64,000 nt of DNA from Cornus controversa (taxonomy: Eukaryota; Streptophyta; Magnoliopsida; Cornales; Cornaceae): positions 27,848,836-27,912,835 of the forward strand of contig CM048849.1 of the NCBI GenBank assembly GCA_026545225.1, written 5' to 3'. The position numbers and the translations under genes were made by a program. The notes beneath the pieces were generated by a model. That model had not been told where the DNA came from. It did not search any database and saw only the letters and a list, made by a program, of their open reading frames with translations. How positions within the stretch are numbered: position 1 is the first letter of the stretch; every line of letters begins with the position of its first letter. Shown piece after piece: positions 46,743 to 58,100 of this stretch.

Positions 46743-47312
46743 TCTATTACACCCGTGACATCCTCTCACGCCAGGGCTTAGGCCATGACATGCCCATGGC
46801 TAAGCCCTTAATAGCCAACGGGTGCATAATAGGTTGTCAATATGTCACAAGTATGTAGCGGTGGCATTTCAGTAATTATCAAAAAGTTTTCAATTGGCCT
46901 TACTTAGCATGGTGGTGCACCTCACCAAAGGTGGCATCATATCTCAATTTAAGCATGTAATTAGAAGTCTATTAATGCAAGGAGTTCTATTTTCAGCGTC
47001 CTACAATCTCTCCCTACAGTTTACTTTGTTGAGTGCTTGGCTCATTTCAAACTAACCGTTGGAAAGAGACGTTTGTTTGTGTTTAAGGAGAAAATATGAA
47101 ATTCTCCGTCTGTTATTCACAAAGCTCTGAAAGAATACTGTGAATTGATGAGACAAGAGAGGTTGAACATCTTCATTCAGACAAGAGAGGTGTTTTTATT
47201 ATTGGAATTTACTGGCTAATTATGCATCTGAATGAAGATGTTGTTAATGGACTATTGAAGCAATGTGTAGAAGCCCCATGTTGATTGCACTAACCTTTTG
47301 AATGAATAAAAC
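46743..47312 (+). repeat. 3' LTR of element F (right end uncertain)
   Basis: Starts t(c)tattacacccgtgacatcc after the polypurine tract, a decayed TGTTACACCC-type chromovirus LTR start. The right end is uncertain; it probably lies near the aataaaacccc / catggtaaataaa stretch at 47,305-47,340. Perfect 16-bp inverted repeats lie inside at 47,166-47,181 and 47,227-47,242. There is no second LTR to define the end. Confidence 0.55.
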
Positions 47313-47710
47313 CCCTTTTCATGGTAAATAAAAAATAAAAAAAATAAAACCTTTTGCAATAACAGCTTGTCCCTTGGACCAACACTTGTTATCAAATTTT
47401 CTTTTTTTCTTTTTCAGTCTAAGTTTGAAAATTCTAAAATATATATTAAAAATTCGTGATTAAATTATTAAATTTTCTTCTTAATAATTTATTCATTTAA
47501 AAGTTCAGTCAAATATTTTATACTCAATAATAGTTATCAAGATTCAAGACAATGAAACCAATTTAAGAAATTTGAATTGACAAAAGCCATCACCATCAAA
47601 AAGAAAAAAACAGAAGAAGAATCAGTAGAAAATAAAGAGCCGTCGAGTGCGAATAAAAACCAATGGTGTGCAAACGCTGAACCATCAGATATGGACCCAC
47701 CAACGAACAC

Positions 47711-47725
47711 AATCGATTCTTACAG

Positions 47726-47782
<57 letters not shown>
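47711..47782. repeat. (TA)n microsatellite
   Basis: About 35 uninterrupted TA units after gtgta. Such tracts vary in length between individuals and are prone to assembly error. Confidence 0.95.
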
Positions 47783-47786
<4 letters not shown>

Positions 47787-48960
47787 GCGAACTCATGTTC
47801 TGATATACAGTATAATTTTATTTTATTTTAAAACCAGCAGTATAATTTTTTATATCAAAAACCAGTGGTTGAGCCAGAAATTTAATTCAGTGGAGCGGAC
47901 GGACGATGAATAATTATGAGATAATTTGTGAACCAAAATATTAATTTATAATTTTTTTCTTTTAGTACGTTATAATTGTCCTCAACAAATTTTCAACTCT
48001 TAGAAAACATTTTATGATATTAATGTTATTCTCAAACAATTTATTGATATTAACAAAATTATACTCTTTTCACATAATTTAAAATCTTATTTTGCAAAAA
48101 AAAAGTGTTGGCTTAAAAAAGCCAATTAAAGTTCCATATATATTCTTGGCAATTTCTGAATAGGTTGTTGTGACTTGTGAGATGAGTGATGACATCATTA
48201 TACCATAACATTACGATGACATCATCACTCCTTTGCACACCACCTCCATTTGAAAAATGCCAAAGTTCGAAGTAACTATTATTTAAAAAAAAAAAAAAAA
48301 GATTAGGAACGCTAGTGGGTAAACATTTTAAAACAATTTAGGTGGAGACAAACTCATAATTATTAAATAATATACATATGAAATTAAAATAATTATTTTT
48401 ATCACGCCTCTCTCATTCTAATTTTTGTTAAGAAGTCCTTTGGCATGCATTTGATTTTGTCTCTCAAGAATGTGTACATATACGCATATCTACATAGTTT
48501 TAGGAACTTGGGTAGTGGTTTTTTTAATTATTATTATTGTTTAATTACATGATTTTCGCATACCCAAGCCATTCTTCTTAAATTTTGATGATTATTTAGT
48601 AAAGCTAGTTGACATTAATGTAATTTTAGTTCTTAGTTGACACTAATGATTTTCACTTACCCAAGTGACGGCAAAATTTATTTTTTTTCCTAACAAAACA
48701 TATTATTAGTTAGAGACTTAGAGTGATCCTATAAAAAAACAATCTCTAGTATTATTTGGATAAAGCAACTGTCCTAAATATTCAAAACCATGTTCTTATG
48801 TTTTTATATTTTAAATTTTCCTGTATGTATTAATTACAAGAACTCTCGAACAATTTCATTTAATGAAAAATTTCTTTTAAACATTTATTTTTCCATGGTT
48901 GAACTCGAATATTGAAAATTTTTTATCATACTTAAAATGATTTTAACTTCTAATTATATG

Positions 48961-49010
48961 CATTCAACTCATATATATATATATATATATATATATGAAT
49001 GAGTTGAATG
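48961..49010. repeat. Hairpin: (AT)n flanked by perfect 12-bp arms
   Basis: CATTCAACTCAT (48961-48972) and ATGAGTTGAATG (48999-49010) are exact reverse complements with an (AT)n loop between that can also pair. The whole 50-bp block can form one long stem. Confidence 0.85.
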
Positions 49011-49303
49011 CTTTTGCCACAAGAATCCTGAGGATACTAGAACCACATTTGAATATGCTCCACAGATATTGTGGTATGAAAGAAGACAAGAGAAGCTACT
49101 TTTTTTTCTTTTCTTTTCTTTTCTTTTTTCAAAACGTTAAGAAAGTTCTATATATGAAGTAATATTTACATGGGTGGCCCATTGGACAAAGCATGGTCAG
49201 AACAAAACAAACAAAAGAAAAGTCAAAATTTGGAGTCGGATAGCTAGAGATAACGGGTATGTCAAGATACTCCTACCAATGGATATTCAAATTATTTTCG
49301 TAA

Positions 49304-50007
49304 GGCTTGGTTTAGTTAGACAGAATTTGAGTAGAAAATAAAGGAAATAGAAAATGAAAAGAAAAGTAAAGTGAATGAAAAGAAAATTAATTTTTTAGTA
49401 TACATTTGGTTAGCATGAAAAATTTTCTTGGGAAAAATATTATTTTGCCGGTTTGGATAAAGCTCTCTTCAATTGTTTGATGGCTTATAAATATCTTAAA
49501 TATTTTTCTAGAATGTCAAACTTGTAAAATTCAATTGCTTGCCTTTATTAACTTCTAAAGTACTCACACCCTACGAATATGGAAAAAGAAAGCCTAGGAA
49601 TATGAAAAATAATGGGCCCAAAAAGATAGATAAAATTTCTGTTGAAATTAGTTGCTTTGACTTTTTCAGATCGTCTGCTCTCGAGTTTGCCTTCTTCACC
49701 AAATCGACTTTTCTTCTAAATCGAATTTAACAACTTTACGATTTCAGGTAGGTTTATGGAAAAAGATATAATGATGAAAATATGGGTATAATAGTAATTT
49801 AAAATATAACCGCACCAGATTTTTGAGAAACAAAATTTTTCAGGTGTTTTTTATTGGAATTGTTTTGGGAAAAATTCACTACGTGGTAGAAACTTAGTTT
49901 CCTAAAAAATTTCTTTCCTGCTACTTCTTGCTAACCAAATTCACAAAAACTTTATTTTTTTCCATTCCTTTTCTTTTCCGGCTAGTTCCCGCTAACCAAA
50001 CAAAGCC
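49304..50007. mobile_element. Tourist-like (PIF/Harbinger) MITE, 704 bp
   Basis: Ends GGCTTGGTTTAGTTAG and (reverse complement) GGCTTTGTTTGGTTAGCGGG form imperfect terminal inverted repeats of the GGCxTTGTTTGG type, flanked by TAA on both sides (49301-49303 and 50008-50010), the 3-bp target duplication of this superfamily. Inner parts are also partly inverted. No transposase is encoded, so it is non-autonomous. The 704-bp length is somewhat long for a Tourist MITE. Confidence 0.78.
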
Positions 50008-50029
50008 TAAGCGATTGAGGACACCAAAT

Positions 50030-50945
50030 AGATCTTAGTGTGGCGGCCTCGGTGGTGGACGGCAGCGGGAAGGAGATAAATCCCAAGCAAGAAGAAGTGA
50101 TCTAGATGAATTACAATCCTTGGGACAGCCTAATCCCAGAATTGAAGAGATCGAATCTGAGATACGCTTGTAAAGAACATTTGTTGTTGCAGACTTTGAA
50201 ATTACTTTCCTCCCAGATGTGGTAGACCATCGATGAGAGACATAATTAACTAACCAAATTCCTCGAATTTTTTGCTTTCCAATGGTAGGAAGCCCAAAGA
50301 GCAAACTAATTCCAATTTGTGATTTGGGAGTGAAAAAAGACATTTCTCCTTAATGACTCGTCAAATTGGGGAAGAAAACTTATAGTTGAAGAATAGGTGT
50401 GAGTGTGTTTCCCAATCACTCAAGCATAAAGGCCATGCATTAGGGATGTGTATATAAGCATTGCATTTCCTATCCAGTGTTAGGATTTTTGATTGTACTA
50501 CCATCCAAAGAATTAATTTGAATCTGGGGATGACTGGCAATTTTCAAACAAGGTCAAACCATGGGACTTGTGGACTAGGGGGTGAAAGAAAATATATTAT
50601 GTGCTTCATTGAATATGATCCCGAAGTGGAAGCAGACCAAATTAGTTTGTCAACAGTGGAAGAAGATGGTGGAGGAAGGGGAAGAAAACTCAGGGATAAG
50701 GGTGGTCAAAGAATTTGGGAAGCACCATGTGTTCAATGATACAAAGTGGCTAAGAGATGTGACCTTAGAAATTTCAATGGATTGAAGTGTGTGTGTTGGG
50801 AAAGACATTGAAAGAGGCCCTATGTCAAGCCAATTGTCCATCCAGAACAATCTATTGGTTCCATTTCCAATTTTATGCTTGATGATTTTCCTTGCAAGAT
50901 TTCTTAGTTGAAGTATTTTCTTCTAGCACCAAGAACAAGAATGGG
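50030..50945 (-). pseudogene. L1-type LINE ORF2, C-terminal fragment
   Basis: Minus-strand reading, with frameshifts, shows the end of a plant LINE reverse transcriptase protein: KKILQLRNLARKIIKHKIGN and FWMDNWLDIGPLSMSFP (50,780-50,940), then a zinc-finger-like region CLSDWETHSHLFFNYKFSS (about 50,370-50,440), then MVYHIWEESNFKVCNNKCSL (50,150-50,232). The Trp before KKIL is TAG. A 5'-truncated, long-dead copy is usual for LINEs. Its 3' end is next to the MITE and no poly-A tail is visible. Confidence 0.75.
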
Positions 50946-50989
50946 AATCTTTAGAGACCATAGGCACTGGCCTTTTATAATGTAAGAGA

Positions 50990-51340
50990 AGCTAATTGAG
51001 GCATATAGGACTACGATGTTGCCCGAATTTTGGTTCAGCCTAGGTCGCGTTCTGGCCTTTTGACCTGATTTTTTAGTAGTCCAATATATAAAGGCGTTTA
51101 GGGTTTAGGGTATCGCAGGAAAGAGAGCTAGAGCTAGGGTTTGGAGTCTGAAACTTATAATTTCCTTATTTTCGAATAGTGAAATATTTCATTGGATCTT
51201 CACTATGGATGTAAGATTTTTTCTTTGGATCTTCACTGAAGACGTAGGCTAAATCACGTAAATTGTTATGTTTTCTGTGTGGTGCATATTTATTGTTCTA
51301 TCAGTTTCTTAATTTGTTCTTGGTTGGCAGCCTTTGTCCA
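50990..51340 (+). repeat. Possible end of a Ty1/copia LTR
   Basis: Contains a TATA-like box (gtccaatatataaagg, 51,080) followed by agggtttaggg, two copies of ttggatcttcact, and acgtaggctaaatcacgtaaattgttatgttttctgtg, which resembles the conserved part of copia LTRs downstream of the transcription start. No partner LTR or primer site is visible, so this is a tentative call. 51,341-52,040 holds nothing recognised. Confidence 0.35.
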
Positions 51341-52121
51341 AAGGATTTTTTAATTGTGGAATAGAAGTGGCATCCCTCAAAGGTGAGATTGATGAGTTTG
51401 AAAGTATCCAGTGGACAATGTTGAATGTAATTTAACATAATCTCATCAAATAGGCAAACTTCATTTTTAAAAGTATGCTAAAATCCCACTCATATTGATT
51501 TTTCTTTGGACAAAGATGCTTCCTATACCCATGTCAACTTCCTGGTTTAATACCTTACATGTATGCAATGCAATGAAGTGGTAGTGGGAAATATCAGCTT
51601 GAGTTTAAGGTTCAGTTTTGGCATCAATGGATAATGGGTACAAATTACTTGTAATGAACTTCACAAATAAAACAAGTGAAGCATCACTTATTTTCTAGGA
51701 GTGAGGAAATCAAAATACAACAGAATCTATTCAGTTGGCTTTTCTACATTAGAAAGGGTGTCATTACTTGTGTGTTTGGCTTTCTTTTTCTGGAAAAATA
51801 TAATGAAATATGGGTGTTTATGTCCAAATATCAAAGCTGTAGTAACAAGCTAGGTTGGTAATCTCAAGATTGGAAGATAACAACAGAAGAAATAGGGGTA
51901 ACTGCTAAATGAATCATGATGTTAAGATCAGACATATGTAGAGAGTTAATAATGCAGTATTCAAATATATCAAGTACTTAAATACCGAAAAGAAGTTGTT
52001 ATTGAAGATAAAATTCACAAATCATTGCTCAGTGCAAGATACTAGTCTTCATTCAACTAAATTAACATAACTGGCAATACAAAAGAAGCTTGTTCTTACA
52101 TTACAACCTTCAAAGAAATTG

Positions 52122-55100
52122 TCACAGGGAAGCAGCAGAATTCCCAGGTGTAAACTTGACTGAGATACTGTTGACACAATGGCGTTGATCCGTAGGAGTT
52201 GCAAACCCCTCACCTTTAAAAACATGGCCCAGATGCCCACCGCAAGCTGCACATGTAATTTCGGTTCTCCTCCCATCTGGGTCGGGCTGAAAAGTTGCAT
52301 TTCTTATTTTCAAATACCAACACGGAGTCATTAAAATGAACAATTTCACAAAAATAGTTACTCACAGAGCGATTAATGGCTCCAGGAAAACCCTCAAAGA
52401 AAGCAGGCCAACCGCAGCCAGAGTTAAATTTGGTCGTAGATTTATAAAGTGGCGTCCCACAACCTACACAATTATAAATCCCTTCACCAAAGAACTTGTC
52501 ATATTCCCCGGTGCCTTTCAGCCTGTATATCATCAACTTATAAGCAAAGCAATATGCCAATATAGCATATATTGGAAGACATACGGAATTGTATATATTG
52601 GAAGACATTGTGGATCAGTCGCATGCATTTATTGTAAACATAGATCAAAGTGTCTCACAGTCACAGGCTTCACACAAGGAATTATAAGTCCAACTTAACA
52701 ATCAATGATAATTCTAACAGCAAGTGGTTAGCACAACTTTTTTAATCATTCAAATCAGTACTACCAAGGAAGACCTATGCATTTGGGCATTGCCCTGTAT
52801 TCTTAGTATCTTGTGTAAAAGAAGGGAATGGGACAACCTTCATTATGCTGGTGAATGTGCCAAACATTAAAGTGGGCACTATGTAATAATCTACTACCTG
52901 GCCTTTGTGTCATAGAACTAGCTTAGAAATTGGATTGCACTGATTAGTCACAATAATTCTAGGGTTAAAACCCCCAAAAAAATAAAATAATAATAATAAG
53001 TGTGTATATATATATATATATAAAAAGGGGGGGTTGAATAATCTATTACCATTTTTTTTTCTTGTTTTGAGGAGTGGCGGTGGTGGAAGGATTTTTGTCA
53101 GCAAGACAATTCAGTAGTAAAAATTCACATAAAATAGCCAACAAAGAATTGAAGACTTACAATTTCTCCATCATCAAATGCTTCTGATAATTTTATAGTA
53201 TAAGTGTTGGGGGAAGGGATTTTTGTTGGCATCAACATCTTGTAGTTAAATTAACAAGTGCCAGGGATACTTTTCTGGCACAAACCAAAACTATTTAAGA
53301 GATGCAAGGCAGCAAGGGTATTATTAAGATAATGGTCCACATACACATGAGGTGACCATTTTAACTATATTAGCTCGAGTATCTTTTAAGGTGAACGACA
53401 AATACACCCCATCAAGTTAATGAAAAATAGCTCCCCTCTTCCCTCCGGAACTCAAAATTCTCCCTTTTAGGAAACTTATTGACAGATTCCCCCACTGTTA
53501 GCATTCTCAGCGTCTGTCAAGTAAGTGTCTCAGGAGACATAATTTTGAAACCTAAAACCCAAAAATGTGCAAATAATGCAACTAAAATCACTAACCCCCA
53601 CATAATCACTATTTTATCAAATGATCATTTCCGGATCAGTCACATCACCACCATTATGACCACCACACGGCGTTGGCATCAGTTTGATGTGGCTTGACAG
53701 TGCAATTTGCTGGCAACAAAGATAGCGCAGAACATGCAGTTCCCTCAACCCTCTCAATTCCCATTCCATTTGACTCCGCTGTCTGCCTTCTCCGCACTGC
53801 TTTCAATCCCAGTGTGAGGGGACAATTATATATGTATTTATAATGATATACACACATGTTTAAAAGTACCCACCACAAAATTCCACCTCCTGCCATAAAA
53901 CTTAATTGTGCACCAACTGTTATCAACTCACAACGTGATTCAAGTACCAATCAGCACCACCATCAGCCCATACTCGTCTCAATTTTATCACTCAACCACC
54001 AGATGGCTGCCCTCAATTTACCACCTTCCACTAAAAATATAAAGCACATGAGACCATATATCAGATTAGATCAAATTATTAGTAGATTCATCCACAACCT
54101 CTGGTGATGCCCTTGTGGATGCATTCCTGGATTGCTATGGTCTAATCAAAAGTAAACAATAGAGAAGAGAAAGGAATTAGGGAGAGAGAGAATCTAGAGA
54201 GAGGCGGGGGAATAAACCATGTTCCAGACCAATAAAATGCCAAAAGGGGTTGCAATCTCCATATGTTCAGCAAACAAACTCCCTCTATCTGCTTCTCTCC
54301 AAAAGTCTCTCTATTATCTCCACAGTAGCCTCTTCTAAAGATGGGTAATTCTCTGTTTTCTTTTGTATTTTGTTTACTGTGAATTGATGAGAACAAACAT
54401 GATTAACGGTTATTTACTGGGAAAAAAATTAATTTACAACAACTCTCTCTATAAGAAATAATATATGATCCCAATTTCTAAAGTCCCTCTTTCTCTAAAA
54501 CTTCTATCTTCCCTCCATAATTTTGACAGCTCTCTCTCTCTCTCTCTCTGAATATTCTGCAATTTACCTCTTCATAAATTTCAGTTTCTCTTTCTAATTT
54601 TGAGCTTAAATGGTGGTCATGGTGTATTCCTAGCTTTGGCACATGAATATTTTGTAAACGAGTTGCTATTTAAGCTATGTTACATGGATATGTGTTTAAG
54701 TGTCCAATAAGGGAGTTTTATGTACAGTTATGTTATAAACTTATCAAATGCTTGATAGATGTGTATCCAACCAAACATGTTGGACACATATCTCATGTGT
54801 TGTATGTTCGAGATAGGTACTTCATGCATTGGGAGAGTCAAAACATATATTTTAGGAGAGTGGTGGCAGCAATGGTGGATAGATAGAGAGAGAGTAAATG
54901 AGAATAAAAAAAGGTGGTGGGTTAAATGGTAGAAATGGAAAAGTGGGTGTGAAAGAAACCTCATCACTTTGTCATTTTTAAGCACGTATGTGATTAATTT
55001 CTATATATTTTTTATTTAAACAATAAAATAAAACAGCATTTTTCAAAAGAAAATTAATTCTGACGTGATATTATTAGGAAATTTAGAACATGGTGTTCAT

Positions 55101-58100
55101 AGTAATATTTATTGTTGCTCTAAATTCTTAGGTTGGCAAATTTTATATGTCAAAACTCACTCTATGAATGTAATTAGATTTATATTTTGAGAGTGAAGAA
55201 ATAGAATCAGGTTGTTTAGATGTTCAAAGAGCGAAGACTAAAACACTTGGTGAAGATATCAACATCAAAGGCAGAATTGTTAGTCAACACCAAAGGACAG
55301 TGGATGTCATCTTCTAAAGTTGAAGGGTATAAAAGTAAATATCACTCTTATATATCATCTATCACCATTAGGTTCATGTCATACATGCTTTATATGTCAA
55401 AACATGTCTTTAATATGGTATATGCATCTAGAACCTTCTTATCTTTTATTTATTGAGTCATATATTGAAAATATTGATTTTTATATACAAAGAATATATT
55501 TTTACATAAGCATTAAGAAAATATGTTTTCATATGTCAAATACATATATGATAAGTTTCTATAACTTTCTTGTATATGTTTACATATGTATTGTTTTTCT
55601 TATTTCTCATGAATAGATACTAGATATGTGTATAAAGCTAAATATGTTAAGTTTCTTAGTATCTTTATAAAAGTTATTTTTATGACTTTAAGAACTACGT
55701 GTATATAATTAAATATGATCTATCTAAATCATATTTACACGTATATTGTTCTTAGTCATCAAAAGTCAACATTGGAAGAGTTTCCATATATGCTTTTGAG
55801 TATAATTTAATATTTTTCTAAAACTTGTTGGAAATTAAAAATATGTGACTTGTTACACATGCACATACATATATTGAGTCTAAAAAAATGTGCCTTGACT
55901 TATTAGGACTCTACTTGTGCATCAAAGTTAAGAATCTTCAAGAATTTATGTTTTGACAGACTCTAGAATTTTTCAATTGACTCTCCGATCGATCAATGCA
56001 TCGATCACAGAGAGTTGGAGTTTTTGGCCAACTTCGATCGAAGGGTTCAATCGATCGAAGTTTTGGGGCCTATTGATCGAAGTTTTGAAAAACTTCTTAA
56101 ATTGAGTTTTCTTGTTCCTGAAGTCTATAAGGCCTATATATATGTGGTTTAACCATAAACCCCTAGAGTACCCAATGCCCAGAGTGTGTTAAGAGCCGCC
56201 TTACACATTCATATACTCTTGTGAGAGTCTTTATTTATTTGTTTATTCACAAGTATTCGTGTTCTTCACGTATACATATTTGTGAGAGATTATCTTCTAA
56301 GATTGAGGGCATCACAATATAGATAATCTACATATCTATATTGGAACACCATTCAACATATCTGTTAGATATAGGTGAACTTGGTGATCTATGTATATCA
56401 TGTATCATATACATGTTAGTGGTAATATAATATACATATTTGAGTGTTGATAATAAAAACTGCGGTCACTGTGTTACAAAGACTACATCAAAACTGGTGG
56501 TTCGTGTTTAACCCTAATACACACAATCGGTTGAACGATTGGTGATTGCAAAGTTGAGATCCAAGAGGAAGAAGTGGAGTTTTGAGTGTACTGAAGCTTG
56601 CATAGACTACAGAAGAGCTCCTAGAAGATCAATGAGTGTACTGTAGGATTTGGTGTCTTCTGCGTCTAGAGATTAACTAAGGATTCACAAGAGTGTACTA
56701 TTGAACCGTCACCGAAAGACTGTGCGAACTTAAGTTGTACATCAATTTCTTCATAGTGGATTGCTTTACTAGACCAAGTCCACGTGATTTTTTATCTACC
56801 ATTGGGTAGGTTTTTCCACGTATAAATCTGGTGTGCAAGTCTCTTTACTTTACACATTTATTTACTGCATTTTAAATAGCTTATTATTGCCTTGAATGCT
56901 TAGTTGAATGAATGCACTACACATGTTTGATAAAATGTTATCAACAAGTATATGAGTATATTGACATAGCAATTTAACCAGATTTGCCAAACCAATCAAA
57001 ACCACATTTTTATATGTTTATGAAATATATTTGAAAAATATATTTGTTGATTTTTTTGTTTAAGGGTCAAGATAAATTGATATAAGAATATATCAAGTGG
57101 TAATATATATACATAGAACTCTATAGAACCAATCATAAAAATCCGGACAATTGGTATCAACTATTGATATTCATACATAAAGTTTAAATTTATTGTATGA
57201 ATTTTTTATTGGTCAATATTTCCTTCATAGACCTATTCACCCTCCTTCCCCCTATCTTTCATACTTAAAGATCCTGTGTTGTGTGCTTGATTGAATACTG
57301 CTAGGTCATGAGTTGAGCCCTCTTCAGTCTTCAGTTAGACTCGCCTTCGAAGATAATTGATAAAACATCTCATCAAGTGGGATCAGAGCTAGGTAGCTGA
57401 AAGCTAGGTTAACTAAATTGTCATATACTTGTCTGATGCTTATTTTCATCCATTGATATTAAAATCAGAACCCGGTCAGAAATATCACCCAAGTGGTATT
57501 TTTATTTTTTTGATATTTAATGTAAAAATTAATATCTTTGCAGGATCCTTTATATTGAGAATTTATAAAAAAGGTAAATACTATTTATAGCTCAATATAA
57601 GAGAATAGATTTTCCGAAAGAAGGTAATAGTATTACCAGGCCCATAAAGTTTGACATAACGAATTATACCTATTGGAAATCAAGAACACCTATGTTTTTT
57701 TAAATCAATAGATGAAAAGGTTTGGCAGACAATAGAATTAGGGTACATTTTTCTTATGAATGCAGACGAAACTAGGAAACCCATGTCTAACTATACTAAG
57801 GAAGAAATAGCTAATGCGAATGCAAATTCTAAAGCTTTACATAGTAGGATTATGAATTGTGAAACTACTAGAGAAGCATAGACAATCTTAGAAAAAGCAC
57901 ATGAAGGTACTACACCCGTTAAGATTTCTAAGCTACAAATGTTAACACAAATTTGAAAATCTTACAATGTATGATAGTGAATCCTCTAGTGAATACTATT
58001 TTAATATTGAAGAGATAGTGAATAGTTGTTTCATGCATGGAGAACCAAATTCTGATTATAAGGTAGTTAGAAAAATTCTAAGATCCTTACTGAATAGATT

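Larger units (their letters stand above)
47313..49300. other. AT-rich intergenic DNA with microsatellites
   Basis: No gene recognised on either strand. It contains a 70-bp (TA)n tract at 47,711-47,782 (which generates several spurious open frames), A/T runs near 48,100 and 48,285, a near-palindrome gagtgatga ... tcatcactc at 48,184-48,230 and an AT-rich hairpin at 48,961-49,010. Confidence 0.6.
55210..57375 (+). repeat. Sirevirus-like 5' LTR (left end uncertain), element M
   Basis: Right end defined by the primer site at 57,378. It contains a TCGATCGA cluster (55,986-56,090), a TATA box (56,135-56,143), the copia-like attgggtaggtttttccacgtataaatctggtg (56,802) and cctattcaccctccttccccc near 57,230, a block found in Sirevirus-like LTRs (inverted at 26,190). 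The left end may be tgtttagatgttcaaagag near 55,213 but no partner LTR is found to prove it. Confidence 0.55.

Noticed and set aside
47577-47913. Three overlapping frames containing YIYIYI repeats
   Set aside because: They are translations of a (TA)n microsatellite.
48184-48230. gagtgatga...tcatcactc inverted repeat as a regulatory site
   Set aside because: Arms are only 9 bp with mismatches beyond; nothing nearby gives it a role.
52216-52608. Single 130-codon MSRB frame taken as an unspliced gene
   Set aside because: It reads through intron 2 (GTGAGT...TTTTCAG); splicing restores the conserved GAINRS-PDPDGRR junction and the second zinc Cys pair.
53654-53950. 98-codon minus-strand frame within the MSRB intron as an extra MSRB exon
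   Set aside because: It has no MSRB similarity; the true N-terminal exon is at 63352-63446 and joins exon 2 in frame without it.
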